Shown here: one piece after another, positions 1 to 10,290 of the stretch
Layout of the letters: the number at the start of each line of letters is the position of its first letter
Numbering within the stretch: position 1 is the first letter of the stretch
From: Stomoxys calcitrans
Lineage: Eukaryota > Arthropoda > Insecta > Diptera > Muscidae
Assembly (NCBI RefSeq): GCF_963082655.1
Contig: NC_081552.1
Location: 183,194,571 to 183,258,570, forward strand
DNA length: 64,000 nucleotides
Direction of reading: 5' to 3'
Notes under the pieces: generated by a model
The model's input: the letters and a program-made list of their open reading frames with translations, nothing else
Databases searched by the model: none
Told to the model about the DNA's origin: nothing
Made by a program: the position numbers and the translations under genes

Positions 1-285
1 TCTATAGATTTGACTTCTTGAGCCCCTGGAAGCCACCATTTTTGTCCGATTTAGCTAAAATTTTGCACATAGTGTTTTGTTGTGGCTTCAAAATATAGTT
101 TCCATTTAAACCGGTCTCTCGATCATCCTTCTTCGGTTCTCAGATGCTTTCATTTTGCTGCTTTGACAGAAGTTTGGTATGTAGAATAAAATTATGCCCT
201 TCAACTAAATTTATTTTGTATAAATTTTTAGCAGAGTCCGTGGTGGTGGGTTCCAAAGATTCGGCCGGAAGCAACTTATTTTTGC
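1..285 (+). repeat. R-family element, 3' part, in receptor intron
   Basis: The stretch carries R units ('gacttcttgagcccctgg', 'tgtccgatttagct') and ends with GGTGGTGGGTTCC and a degraded form of the terminal GC-rich hairpin (ATTCGGCCGGAAG). A closely related end lies at 56340-56495 and, reversed, at 39640-39790. It sits inside the intron that follows the receptor exon. Its 5' part lies outside the window. Confidence 0.6.
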
Positions 286-482
286 TTATGTCGTCAATGG
301 CAATGCAATATCGTTGTTGTGCATTTTTGTTTAGTTTGCACTGTTTTCCTAAAATTGCTTTTGCCTAGAAAATTTTTCCCATCTGCTCCCTGAAGTGTGT
401 ATGTGTGGGTGTGGGTGTGTGTATGTGTTATGGCAAATATTTGCATATGAAAAACAACTACGTTACTATGGCTCATACATAC
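286..482 (-). other. Start of intron after the receptor exon, with TG-rich simple repeat
   Basis: On the minus strand the receptor frame reaches a consensus splice donor (AAG followed by GTATGT, donor GT at 482-481). Downstream the DNA is non-coding, with an imperfect GT/TATG repeat at about 394-430. The minus-strand frame stays open here only by chance: its translation becomes a run of Thr-His from the GT repeat. Confidence 0.6.
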
Positions 483-1355
483 CTTATATTCATTTTTAAT
501 ATCACATATGGTCATCTCCAATTTGGATGAGTACACCGGTGTCGAGTATATCCAGAAAGGGGCGCAATGCAGGCAACCCAATAGGGTCAAACCCAAGAGC
601 ACCATTTTGGCCCTACGCACTGTACACATGGTCTGGCGTTTCAGTGGATACATGACTGCAATAAAACGTTCCACGGTAAAGGCCACCACAAACCACACGG
701 AGCAAAAGCAGGCCAGGCTGCTGAAAAAGGTGAAAAATTGACAGAAGTACTCGCGATTATAGATGTGTACATCGACAAAGTTCAGCCATTGGGCAAAGAG
801 GCCAAACAGAAAGCAGGTATCGCTCACTGCCAATGCAGCCAGGTAGAAACTGGAGGACAGCTTGCGCAGTTTTGTGCGAAAAAATACGAATACAGAAAGG
901 ATATTTCCCAAGGAGCCAGTGCCCACAATAATGGGCACATAGTAAAAATACAAAACTCCTCCTATGTATTCGATGGTGCGCAGCATATCATTTTCCTCGT
1001 CCTGCAAGATAGTGCTGTTGCCAGTGCCATTGTTGGCTGAAGAGGTGTCATTTAGCATGACTTTGACAGCATCCTCCTGGGCTGAGGTTTCCAAAATTGC
1101 ACGACTTGCGTTGGTTGCTTCCTGTAGAGCATATGTCTCCGTCCAATCCTCAAGGCCCGAGGGCCATGCAACCATGGCTCTTGGATCGATGGTGGGGTTC
1201 ATAACAGAGTAGGGTATTTTACTACTAGCGACTTGTGATTGCTTCTCCTCCTTATCCACTCTTCCATGAGATGACATGTTCAACTCTTGACTTTCCATTG
1301 GCTTGCTAGCAAATTTTTTTGAGTGACTTGCATTCAATTCATGGATGTGGTTCAT
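483..1355 (-). CDS. Neuropeptide G protein-coupled receptor, first coding exon (CNMamide receptor-like?)
   Basis: This exon encodes the N-terminus and first four membrane segments of a rhodopsin-class (class A) peptide receptor of the cell surface. I start at the ATG at 1355. The frame is open to about 1391, but only a TTG lies there and an in-frame TAG sits just upstream. Numbered from this Met, residues 1-130 are a hydrophilic extracellular tail with several N-glycosylation sequons. TM1 (about 135-159) contains GN, TM2 (about 171-192) contains LAALAVSD, and TM3 (about 204-235) ends in ERF, the DRY-box position. TM4 is at about 250-270. Cysteines at the start of TM3 and after TM4 (TICD) can form the usual disulfide. 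The exon ends after codon 291 in phase 0 at a consensus donor. TM5-7 must lie beyond the left edge. The stretch FFRTKLRKLSSSFYLAALA and PLKRQTMCTVRRAK suggest a CNMamide-receptor-like insect receptor, but the subtype is from memory and unsure. It is the only convincing host gene in the window. Confidence 0.85.
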
Positions 1356-1736
1356 TATGGATGCTGCATTTTTGTTTGTTTTTTTTTCCAAGTTATTTAT
1401 GCCCAGCTAACTATTACTTGTTGTGCTCGCAAATGACAATGTCTTGGCGGTTTATAATTGTTGCATTAAAAATTAAGTTTTAGCGCAATTTTCCTTTCAA
1501 CTAATTATTGAACTTGCGGCACGGTACTTGGTACAAGTTTTCGTCTTATTATCCGGACGCCATTCATTGCATTGTGAGTAGCTTCCTGAAATAAAAAATG
1601 TTAAACAAATTTTTAATAATGTTAATTGTGTCTAACGTCTAATGCAGATTTTTTTCTTCATTCTGCCAATGAATGAAAGTGCTAGCTAAGTACTATTAAA
1701 GAGAAAAGTTTTAAGGACTTAAAGCTTTGATTTCGA
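1356..1736. other. Region upstream of the receptor exon, no gene seen
   Basis: This A/T-rich sequence of about 380 bp lies between the receptor start codon and the Transib insertion. It should hold receptor 5' UTR or intron sequence. I cannot place a promoter, splice acceptor or TATA box with confidence. Positions 1700-1736 already resemble the start of the P-type repeat that resumes at 7096. Confidence 0.4.
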
Positions 1737-1741
1737 CGTTG
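1737..1741. repeat. 5-bp target-site duplication (CGTTG), left copy
   Basis: CGTTG directly precedes the terminal CACAGTG of the Transib element and is repeated exactly at 7091-7095 after the other end. A GC-rich 5-bp duplication is the Transib signature. Confidence 0.9.
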
Positions 1742-3172
1742 CACAGTGGGCCAAATGGCAAAAAAATTGGAAATAAGTCTACAACTTTTTATCTGTTGAT
1801 TTTAGCCATACAAAATGTTCTAGACATTTGTAGAGGAGGACATAGGCTTTCAGAAAAGTGCTGTTGTTGGTCCATATCTTTAATACAGGGTGAGCTACAG
1901 GGTGTCAAAGTTGACCACTTTTGACTTCTCCAAGCTTCTGGGGGCCATAACTTTTGATCTACTCAACCGATTTACATGATTTAGGACTCTAGAGAAAGAG
2001 CTTGACAAGATCTAAAAAACTTATGCATAAAGTACCATGCCATCGTGTACTGTTAAGGAGTTATGAATTGTTTAATTTTAAAATATGAAAATTTGGCCTT
2101 GGTTTTTTTCAGTGTTTTTTAAATAACTCCGTCAATTTTAAAGCTATAAACTTCATACTTCACACAAATTATGCCAGCATATGTGTGCATAAAATACAAA
2201 AGGAATCACGTGAATATCTTTGGCGGTTTAAAAATGGCATCGTTTTCAATATGAAAAATATTTTTTTTGTCAAAAAATTGCAAAATTTTTCAAAAAAGAT
2301 ACTCCCATTTCCTTTAAGTTTTCGCAAACTTTGGCCATCAAAGCATTATCATTTCTTTCCATTTTCACAAAGTCGAGGTATTAAGAAAAGTTTTAAGTGC
2401 TAATTTGGCTAATTTCGATATCAAACAACACCGTTATCTTAAGACCAAAATGGCCAATTTTTTTACTAAACTTCAAAAGTTTCTCACTGGAAAAAAAGTT
2501 CCACGGGGATTTTTTCGCTTTTTTTGAACTTAAATGAAAGCTTAAAATGTTCCCAACATTTTAAGGTATGTCTCGCCATATCCTAGCCATAAATGAGATC
2601 GTAGCGATCAAAATACTGAAAAAAGTCAATTTTCAAGTAGTGCTATATTCATTGCTAAAAAACAAGTATTACGTCACATTTTATTGCAAAGATGTTAAAT
2701 AAACTTTTATTTGGTAACACTTCTTCTACAAAACACAAAAAGAATCATGGAAATATCTCTATTCTATTCCATTTTATGGAACCGGCAATAAAAAAGTCAA
2801 TTTTTCAAAAAAGTCGAATTTCCCAAATTTTGTTTTTGTTGTCCTAATTGCACATGACACACTATAGCCATATTTACGCAACATACCTTATCGTAAAGGA
2901 AATTTTCATACCTTTCCAACAATGTATAAAACATTTCTCAACTCGGATTCTATCTACTCTAAAATTCATTTACACTTCATTAAACTCTATATAAAAATGT
3001 CTATTTGTGAAATGGAACCTTATATGGGGCCTACACTAAAACATTGATAGATTTGCCCAGGGTTTACAATACAAATGTGTTAGAATAAAAAAAGGTCTCC
3101 TGCCAAAGTTTAAAAAAATTGGAATAAAAATATGTGTTTTAGAGCGAAAACACTTCGCATCGGCGTGCGTTT
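1742..3172 (+). repeat. Left terminal inverted repeat of Transib (1,431 bp)
   Basis: This arm pairs with 5660-7090. The end carries CACAGTG at 1742-1748 and a run of seven A at 1760-1766, loosely like the A-rich nonamer of recombination signals about 11-12 bp inside the heptamer. The arm is non-coding. The short open frame at 2185-2403 recurs in the other arm only because the DNA is duplicated. Confidence 0.92.
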
Positions 3173-3568
3173 GTATAGTACCTACATCTATTTTTAATGT
3201 AAGCTGATGATTTTTGAATAAAAAGTAACCTAGAAATATACCTGCATATATATATATATTTGTGTTAAGATTTGATGCAGACAAATGTTACCTGTTTCGC
3301 TATGTCGAATTCCCAGGAAATCCACCGTATCAATGAATGTGAAAAAACCTACCCATAAAAAATTCATTGTCATTTTTTTTAACCAAATTCGAGTCCAGGT
3401 AAATAATTATAGAAGAGTAAGTAAAAAGAGGCACTTTGGACCCCTTTTTACGATTGCGTCTGATACCTGAAATGGGTCATTAATTGTGAATATATTGCAT
3501 AAATATTTGAACAAAATCCAAATTTTCTTCATTATATTTTGTAGAGGCGTAAAGGACATTTATAAGTT

Positions 3569-5611
3569 ATGGAAGTCATACTGAAGTATTCCACTCTTTC
3601 GAAAATTGTATGGGACATCAAAAATGATTCCAAATCATACACGGAGTCATTTAAGGAACTTGTTTACACTTTGGACCACATATATGGAATAAGGCTAAAT
3701 AAAGACGCTTTAGACAAACTTGAAAAATTCTACAAATCATTTGAGAGAAGGTTGCCAGAATGTTCATTCGCAAAAATCAAGTTTTTCAAAATGTATGAGA
3801 AGTGGCTGAAATCGGATCTACTTATTGAAATTAAACCGCTGATTCCCGGCCGGCCTAGCAAAGCATACGACGAAGTTACGGAGAAAACCAAAAAGAAAAA
3901 ACAAGAGGAACTATTGGCGGCACATCCGCCAAATTTAATAAAAGATACGTTCAAAACAGCATTGTTAAAAACACAACCAAAAAATGTTGGACGAATTGTC
4001 GATGTTTTACCATTAGCATCTCCGAAAAGGGTAAAGAGAATGGTAGAAAGTATTCCAACTCCAAAATCGACTACAGAATTCACGGAGGAAGATGCACTGG
4101 CCCTGATTTTGAACCTAGGCCTCTCAAGAAACAAATACTCAACAATGAGGAAGGCTCTTCGTGAAAAAGGATGGGGTTGTTTACCCTCAAAACATAAATT
4201 GTACAACACCAGGACGAAAATGGTGCCATCAAATATATACGTGGACGAATTAAAAGCAAGAGTGAAACTTGCTGATCTTGTTGAAAATACAGCTGTTAGA
4301 ATTATTTCTAATTTTACTGAAGAACAGTTGAACACATGTAATAATTCCGAAGTGGTTTTGATCAGCAAATGGGGTTGTGATGGATCATCTGGATTTTCCG
4401 AATATAAGCAACAAACAGAAATAGATACCAACTTCGCATCAATTTTCATGGCATCATTAGTACCATTGAGAATGAGATTGTACAAGGACCAATCTTCATC
4501 ATCGAAAGAAAATGCATTTCAAGATATATGGATAAATAGAACACCTGGGTCAAAATATTTATGTCGCCCAATTCGGTTTGAGTATACAAAGGAAGACCGG
4601 AACACAACACGATCTTTGGTGAACGAAATAAAGGAAGAAATTGCTGCATTACCCATGATTGTTATAAACCAATTGGGAAGAAATATAAAAGTTTCGTTTC
4701 AACTACAACTCACTATGATCGATGGAAAGGTGGCAAACGCATTAACTGGCGTTATGTCCAATTGGAGATGCAATATTTGTGGCAAGAAGAATGGGCAATT
4801 CGAGGACAAGTCTGATGAAAATTTAGTAAACGAAAATGCGCTCAATTTCGGTATTTCGCCCCTGCACTGTAGAATTCGATTCATGGAGTATTGTTTGCAT
4901 TTATCGTATGACCTTAAATATCGGACTAGCCCTGGAAACCGCGATGTCTCTGCTAGAAACAACCAAGATCTTCACAAAATGAGGCAGGAAGAGAAGAATC
5001 GAATCCAGTTGGAGTTTAAACAAAAGGGACTTATAATAGATAAACCTCTTTACGGATACGGAAGCACAAATGATGGCAACTCGGCAAGGCGGTTTTTTGA
5101 GGACCCCGTATCGACATCTAAAATAACCGGTCTTGATGAACACTTGCTAAGACGATTCAAAGTGATTTTGGCTGTAATCAATAGCAAAAAGATGATAAAT
5201 TCAACCAAATTTGAAGCTTATAGTAATGACACAAAAAACATTTTATCTGATTTATATTCGTGGAAAGCTTTAACACCGACAGTACATAAAGTCTTACATC
5301 ATGGCAAGGAAATTGTGGAATACAACATACTTCCGTTAGGAGAACTTACAGAAGAAGCTCAGGAATCCCGTAATAGAGATGTTAAACAGTTCCGGCTTTT
5401 CAATACCCGAAAGAGCACCAAATTTAACCAAAATTATGATTTACTTCAATATTTATTGTTATCGTCTGATCCGGTACTATACAGCATCAGAACTAAATGG
5501 CTACCAAAAATATGTGACGATATAGATAAGGACGATCCCGATGCCATTCAAATTAAAGAGCTTTTAAATTTTGATACCTTAGATTATTTGGTAGAGAATA
5601 AAATCAAATAA
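3569..5611 (+). CDS. Transib transposase (RAG1-like DDE recombinase), 680 aa
   Basis: The protein would cut next to the CACAGTG ends and paste the element into a new 5-bp target in the nucleus. Visible catalytic landmarks match the RAG1/Transib core in order. The first Asp is D271 in WGCDGSSG, and the second is D385 in MIDGKVANALTG. A zinc pair C401/C404 (CNIC) follows, then histidines H573 and H578 in VHKVLHHG. The catalytic Glu lies in LTEEAQESRNR (E599 most likely, E595/E596 nearby). An Arg/Lys-rich tract lies at about 105-112. There is no RING or N-terminal zinc region like that of vertebrate RAG1. The length fits the family (roughly 650-750 aa). I chose the ATG at 3569, the first in frame after A/T-rich spacer; no intron is evident. 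The stop TAA overlaps an AATAAA-containing 3' end. The frame has no stop or frameshift and all key residues are present. Confidence in family is high; activity is inferred. Confidence 0.93.
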   Translation: MEVILKYSTLSKIVWDIKNDSKSYTESFKELVYTLDHIYGIRLNKDALDKLEKFYKSFERRLPECSFAKIKFFKMYEKWLKSDLLIEIKPLIPGRPSKAYDEVTEKTKKKKQEELLAAHPPNLIKDTFKTALLKTQPKNVGRIVDVLPLASPKRVKRMVESIPTPKSTTEFTEEDALALILNLGLSRNKYSTMRKALREKGWGCLPSKHKLYNTRTKMVPSNIYVDELKARVKLADLVENTAVRIISNFTEEQLNTCNNSEVVLISKWGCDGSSGFSEYKQQTEIDTNFASIFMASLVPLRMRLYKDQSSSSKENAFQDIWINRTPGSKYLCRPIRFEYTKEDRNTTRSLVNEIKEEIAALPMIVINQLGRNIKVSFQLQLTMIDGKVANALTGVMSNWRCNICGKKNGQFEDKSDENLVNENALNFGISPLHCRIRFMEYCLHLSYDLKYRTSPGNRDVSARNNQDLHKMRQEEKNRIQLEFKQKGLIIDKPLYGYGSTNDGNSARRFFEDPVSTSKITGLDEHLLRRFKVILAVINSKKMINSTKFEAYSNDTKNILSDLYSWKALTPTVHKVLHHGKEIVEYNILPLGELTEEAQESRNRDVKQFRLFNTRKSTKFNQNYDLLQYLLLSSDPVLYSIRTKWLPKICDDIDKDDPDAIQIKELLNFDTLDYLVENKIK

Positions 5612-5659
5612 TACAAAACTAAAATGCTTTTTTATTTTGGGAGTAGCTAATATACATAT

Positions 5660-7090
5660 AAACGCACGCCGATGCGAAGTGTTTTCGCTCTAAAACACAT
5701 ATTTTTATTCCAATTTTTTTAAACTTTGGCAGGAGACCTTTTTTTATTCTAACACATTTGTATTGTAAACCCTGGGCAAATCTATCAATGTTTTAGTGTA
5801 GGCCCCATATAAGGTTCCATTTCACAAATAGACATTTTTATATAGAGTTTAATGAAGTGTAAATGAATTTTAGAGTAGATAGAATCCGAGTTGAGAAATG
5901 TTTTATACATTGTTGGAAAGGTATGAAAATTTCCTTTACGATAAGGTATGTTGCGTAAATATGGCTATAGTGTGTCATGTGCAATTAGGACAACAAAAAC
6001 AAAATTTGGGAAATTCGACTTTTTTGAAAAATTGACTTTTTTATTGCCGGTTCCATAAAATGGAATAGAATAGAGATATTTCCATGATTCTTTTTGTGTT
6101 TTGTAGAAGAAGTGTTACCAAATAAAAGTTTATTTAACATCTTTGCAATAAAATGTGACGTAATACTTGTTTTTTAGCAATGAATATAGCACTACTTGAA
6201 AATTGACTTTTTTCAGTATTTTGATCGCTACGATCTCATTTATGGCTAGGATATGGCGAGACATACCTTAAAATGTTGGGAACATTTTAAGCTTTCATTT
6301 AAGTTCAAAAAAAGCGAAAAAATCCCCGTGGAACTTTTTTTCCAGTGAGAAACTTTTGAAGTTTAGTAAAAAAATTGGCCATTTTGGTCTTAAGATAACG
6401 GTGTTGTTTGATATCGAAATTAGCCAAATTAGCACTTAAAACTTTTCTTAATACCTCGACTTTGTGAAAATGGAAAGAAATGATAATGCTTTGATGGCCA
6501 AAGTTTGCGAAAACTTAAAGGAAATGGGAGTATCTTTTTTGAAAAATTTTGCAATTTTTTGACAAAAAAAATATTTTTCATATTGAAAACGATGCCATTT
6601 TTAAACCGCCAAAGATATTCACGTGATTCCTTTTGTATTTTATGCACACATATGCTGGCATAATTTGTGTGAAGTATGAAGTTTATAGCTTTAAAATTGA
6701 CGGAGTTATTTAAAAAACACTGAAAAAAACCAAGGCCAAATTTTCATATTTTAAAATTAAACAATTCATAACTCCTTAACAGTACACGATGGCATGGTAC
6801 TTTATGCATAAGTTTTTTAGATCTTGTCAAGCTCTTTCTCTAGAGTCCTAAATCATGTAAATCGGTTGAGTAGATCAAAAGTTATGGCCCCCAGAAGCTT
6901 GGAGAAGTCAAAAGTGGTCAACTTTGACACCCTGTAGCTCACCCTGTATTAAAGATATGGACCAACAACAGCACTTTTCTGAAAGCCTATGTCCTCCTCT
7001 ACAAATGTCTAGAACATTTTGTATGGCTAAAATCAACAGATAAAAAGTTGTAGACTTATTTCCAATTTTTTTGCCATTTGGCCCACTGTG
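5660..7090 (-). repeat. Right terminal inverted repeat of Transib (1,431 bp)
   Basis: This is the reverse complement of 1742-3172, ending CACTGTG at 7084-7090. Pairing starts at 5660 and breaks at the next base inward (5659/3173). Confidence 0.92.
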
Positions 7091-7095
7091 CGTTG
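7091..7095. repeat. 5-bp target-site duplication (CGTTG), right copy
   Basis: An exact copy of 1737-1741, directly after the terminal CACTGTG. Confidence 0.9.
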
Positions 7096-7870
7096 GTTCA
7101 AAGAGTCGACGACACCTCAATTCTTCGAAAAATGCAAAAGTTATGACTGAGACATCGTGTTTGTATATCTTTTATTATATAAAAATGAAATTGTTGCGCT
7201 TTCTTTGTTTGTTCTGTATAGACTCAAACATGTTCATAGATGGTAGAGTTTGAGCCCCCGGTAAAAATAAATTACTACATTTTTTTAAACCCGGGTAAGG
7301 GGGAGCGGCCCCTCCCCCTTACCCGAATTTTCAAAAACGCCAGATCTGGGAGATGGGTGCACCGATTTAAGCGAAATTTTGTATACCACATTATGGTTCC
7401 CTAGAAACACGAAATTGGTATAAATTTTTGGGGTCAAATAACATGGGGAGACGCCCCATCCCAAAACCCACCCGAACGGACATGTTTACCGATTGGGACA
7501 ATATGGGTATCAAACGAAGGGTATTTAGGTGCAGAGTGCGAACTTGGTATACAAATGTCACCCTAAGTTTTCGGGGGGTCCCCCACCCCCAAAAAACCCC
7601 CGAACAGGACTCTTTTCACCGCTTTGGGCAATACGGGTATCAAATGAAAGGTATTTAAAAATAGAATACAAATCTGACATAAATGTTTATTTTGTGGTAT
7701 CTGAGGGGATTCATTTCGATTTTCAGCAAAAAGTTATAAGATTACAAAGCTTTGGTTTGAATGTTCTTTTACAATGGCGACAACGATAATATATTCATCC
7801 CAATTCTTCCACAAAAATGAAAAAGATATAACTAAGACATCATTTTTATAACGCCTAAAATTACATTTGC
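7096..7870 (+). repeat. P-family repeat block
   Basis: The block has degenerate units with GGGGAGCGGCCCCTCCCCC, 'gtatcaaatgaaaggtattt' and CCCCACCCCCAAAAA motifs. The same family occurs at 52215-53760 and 46946-47108. Sequence around 1715-1741 plus 7091-7160 and again at 7745-7845 is similar ('aaagctttg', 'gactgagacatc' versus 'aactaagacatc'), so the block may be bounded by diverged direct repeats. Short open frames here are low-complexity translations of the C-rich blocks. Confidence 0.55.
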
Positions 7871-7874
7871 TTTA

Positions 7875-7960
7875 GTTTTATACCCACCACCGAAGTATGG
7901 GGGTATACTCATTTTGTCATTCCGTTTGCAACACATCAAAGTATCCATTTCCGACCCTAT

Positions 7961-8001
<41 letters not shown>

Positions 8002-8938
8002 TTGATCAGCGTAAAAATCTAAGACGATCTAGCCATGTCCTTCCGTCTATCCGTCTCTCTGTTGAAGTCACGCTACAGTCTTTAAAAATAGAGATATTGA
8101 GCTGAAACTTTGTACAGATTCTTTTTTTGTCCAAAAGCTGGTTCAGTTAGAAGATGGGCTATATTGGACTATATCTTGAAATAGCCCCCATATAGACCGA
8201 TTTAGGGTCTTAGGCCCATAAAAGCCACATTTATTATCCGATTTTGCTGAAATTTGAGACCGTGTACTATGTTAGGCCATTCGACATCCTTCTTCAATTT
8301 GGCCCAGATCAGTCCAGATGTGGACATAGCTGCCATATAGACCGATCTCTCGATTTAAGGTTTTGGACCCATAAAAGCCGCATTTATTATCCGATCTCGC
8401 CGAAATTTGAGCCCGTGTGTTATGTTAGGCCCTTCGACATCCTTCTTCAATTTGGCCCAGATCGGTCGAGATTTGGATATAAGTGCCATATAGACCGATT
8501 TCTCGATTCATGGTCTTGGGGCCCATAAAAGGCGCATTTATTATCCGATTTAGCCAAAATTTGGGACAGTGAGTTGTGTTAGAGCCCTCGATATCTTTCT
8601 GGAATATAGCACAGATCATTCTAGTTCTTGATATAGCTGCCATATAGACCGATCTCTCGATTTAAAGTCTTGGCTTATAAAAGGCACATTTATAATCCGA
8701 TTTCGCTGAAATTTGACACAGTAACTTATGTTAGGCTTTTCGACATCCTTGTCGTTTATGGTTAAGATCGGTCTATATTTGGATATGGTTACCACAAAGA
8801 CCAATATTTTGTTCTACAAAATTTAACAATGACTTGCACTTATTAGACCTATGACAAACGGTGGTTTACATACATATACAAGAGGTGGTGGGTATCCAAA
8901 GTTCGGCCCGGTCGAACTTAACGCCTTTTTACTTGTTT
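7875..8938 (+). mobile_element. R-family element, full layout
   Basis: It starts with the hairpin TATACCCACCACCGAAG...GGGGGTATA and 'tcattccgtttgcaacac', then a (TA)n tract (about 7964-8000) and 'gatctagccatgtcc'. Three or more tandem units spaced 153-154 bp follow (TGCCATATAG at 8331, 8484 and 8638). It ends GGTGGTGGGTATCC, a GC-rich hairpin (TTCGGCCCGGTCGAA) and TTTTTACTTGTT. It has no coding capacity and is non-autonomous. Confidence 0.65.
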
Positions 8939-9682
8939 TCATTTATCATTCCTTTTGCAACGCATCAAAATATCCATTTCTGATCCTACATAGTATATAT
9001 GTATATTCTTGATCGTCGCAATATCTTAGACGATCTAGCACCTCCGTCCGTCTGTCACGCTACAGTCTTTGAAAATAGAGATATTGAGCTGAAATTTGCA
9101 CAGATTCCTTTTTTTTTTTTTTGATAATAGGCAGGTTTACTACGAACATAGGCTATGCCAAACTATTGGGTTGCCCAAAAAGTAATTGCGGATTTTTTAA
9201 AAGAAAGTAAATGCATTTTTAATAAAACTTAGAATGCACTTTAATAAAATATTTTTTTTTTTACACTTTTTTTTCTATAGCAAGCTAAAAGTGACAGCTG
9301 ATAACTGACAGAAGAAAGAATGCAATTACAGAGTCACAAGCTGTGACAAAAATTGTCAACGCCGACTATATGAAAAATTCGCAATTACTTTTTGGGCAAC
9401 CCAATATATCTTGATATAGCCTCCTATAGACCGATCTATCGATTTAAGGTCTAGGGGCCATAAAAAGTGCGTTTACTACTCAATTTCGCTGAAATTTGGC
9501 ACAATGAGTTGTGTAAGGTCGCTTAATATTGCAATCGAGTATTTGAAATAGTGAGCTGTATTAGACCCTTTGACATCCAACTTTAAAATGGTACAGATTG
9601 ATCTTTAATTCCCGATTTCAAAAAAATTAAGCGCATAGAGCTATGCTAGGCCCTTCGACAACCGTGCCGCGTATGGTCAAGA
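8939..9682 (+). repeat. Second R element, 5'-truncated and interrupted
   Basis: It abuts the previous R directly. It has the 'cattccttttgcaacgcatc' start without the terminal hairpin, a short TA tract, and then about two units. The MITE at 9166-9404 splits it: R sequence stops at 'ccaaacta' and resumes with 'tatcttgatatagcctcc'. Confidence 0.55.
9166..9404. mobile_element. Mariner (irritans-type) MITE, 239 bp
   Basis: The ends TTGGGTTGCCCAAAAAGTAA and its inverse TTACTTTTTGGGCAACCCAA are near-perfect inverted repeats of about 30 bp flanked by TA on both sides, the mariner target duplication. The 239-bp body has no transposase frame, so it depends on a mariner transposase elsewhere. Such termini are known from irritans-subfamily mariners of insects. 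Confidence 0.88.
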
Positions 9683-9840
9683 GTAGGCGCCCGGTGGCTG
9701 GGTTTGTAATGTGCTCGGAATACCAGTGTGCAGGGGTCGTGGGTTCTATTCCCACCAGAGGTCTTGGTCTGTCGCTACTGTGGTATAACAATGGACTTAA
9801 AAATGTCTGATTGAGTCTGTAAGGGACTGCCAAACTTACA
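9683..9840 (+). mobile_element. SINE-2, tRNA-derived
   Basis: It has a Pol III promoter layout: an A-box-like GGTGGCTGGGTTTGTAATG and a B-box-like GGTTCTATTCCC about 40 bp apart, followed by a tRNA-unrelated body ('ggtctgtcgctactgtgg'). I see no second copy in the window, so boundaries are approximate. Confidence 0.55.
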
Positions 9841-9971
9841 TATCCTAACCAGTATTGCCAATCAAGAAAATAATTTCCTACAAAAGTTTAAGAAAAATCC
9901 TACCAAACCTGACCAAAACCTACCAAATGTTCTACAAGTCAAAAATGCGGCATATGTTTTTATACCTGAAA

Positions 9972-10290
9972 ATGCAAATTTTCCCATGCAGATTCCATTA
10001 AGGAACAGGGGCAAACTTTTCACATACCACTGAGTGATGTCCGATTAAAGTTTAAGCTCATTGATAAGGCGCCTCCTTTTTAAAGTCGAGTCCGAACGGC
10101 GTGCCGCAGTGCGACAACTCTTTAGGGAGAGGTTTTTACATGGCTGCCACACTATTTTTCACAAACTTCGCCATCATTAGGAGAAGATAACTATCGCTGA
10201 AAAAAATTTTATGATGTTCTCGGCCGGATTCGAAACCAGGCATTCAGCGTCATAGAAGGACATGTCAACCTCTGCGCTACGGTGGCTTCC
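9972..10290 (-). mobile_element. SINE-1, near full length
   Basis: On the minus strand it reads 'ccaccgtagcgcagaggtt' (A box), a degraded B box (GGTTTCGAATCC), the shared body, and the tail 'ccttaatggaatctgc'...'gcaaattt'. The length of about 320 bp matches the copy at 50306-50612. Confidence 0.75.

Larger units (their letters stand above)
1742..7090 (+). mobile_element. Transib DNA transposon, complete (5,349 bp)
   Basis: The element begins CACAGTGGGCC and ends with the exact inverse GGCCCACTGTG, flanked by CGTTG on both sides. The first seven bases equal the heptamer of vertebrate V(D)J recombination signals, as known for Transib ends. Two 1,431-bp inverted arms (1742-3172 and 5660-7090) surround a 2.5-kb centre holding one 680-codon transposase gene. 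The arms align base for base (coordinates sum to 8832 throughout), with no net length difference and no mismatch in the parts I compared, and the transposase frame is open, so the insertion looks young and possibly active. It lies inside older P-type repeat sequence: similar DNA resumes on both sides. The arm length is far beyond the few tens of bases usual for Transib. No second gene, such as a RAG2-like one, is present. Confidence 0.93.

Noticed and set aside
2185..2403. Conserved 72-codon gene present twice (also 6429-6647)
   Set aside because: Both copies lie in the Transib inverted arms, so conservation is by duplication; composition is poly-Lys/Phe from A/T-rich DNA.
3730..4485. 251-codon open frame on the minus strand inside the Transib gene
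   Set aside because: It lies entirely antisense to the transposase, has no recognisable motif, and its openness follows from the codon use of the real gene.
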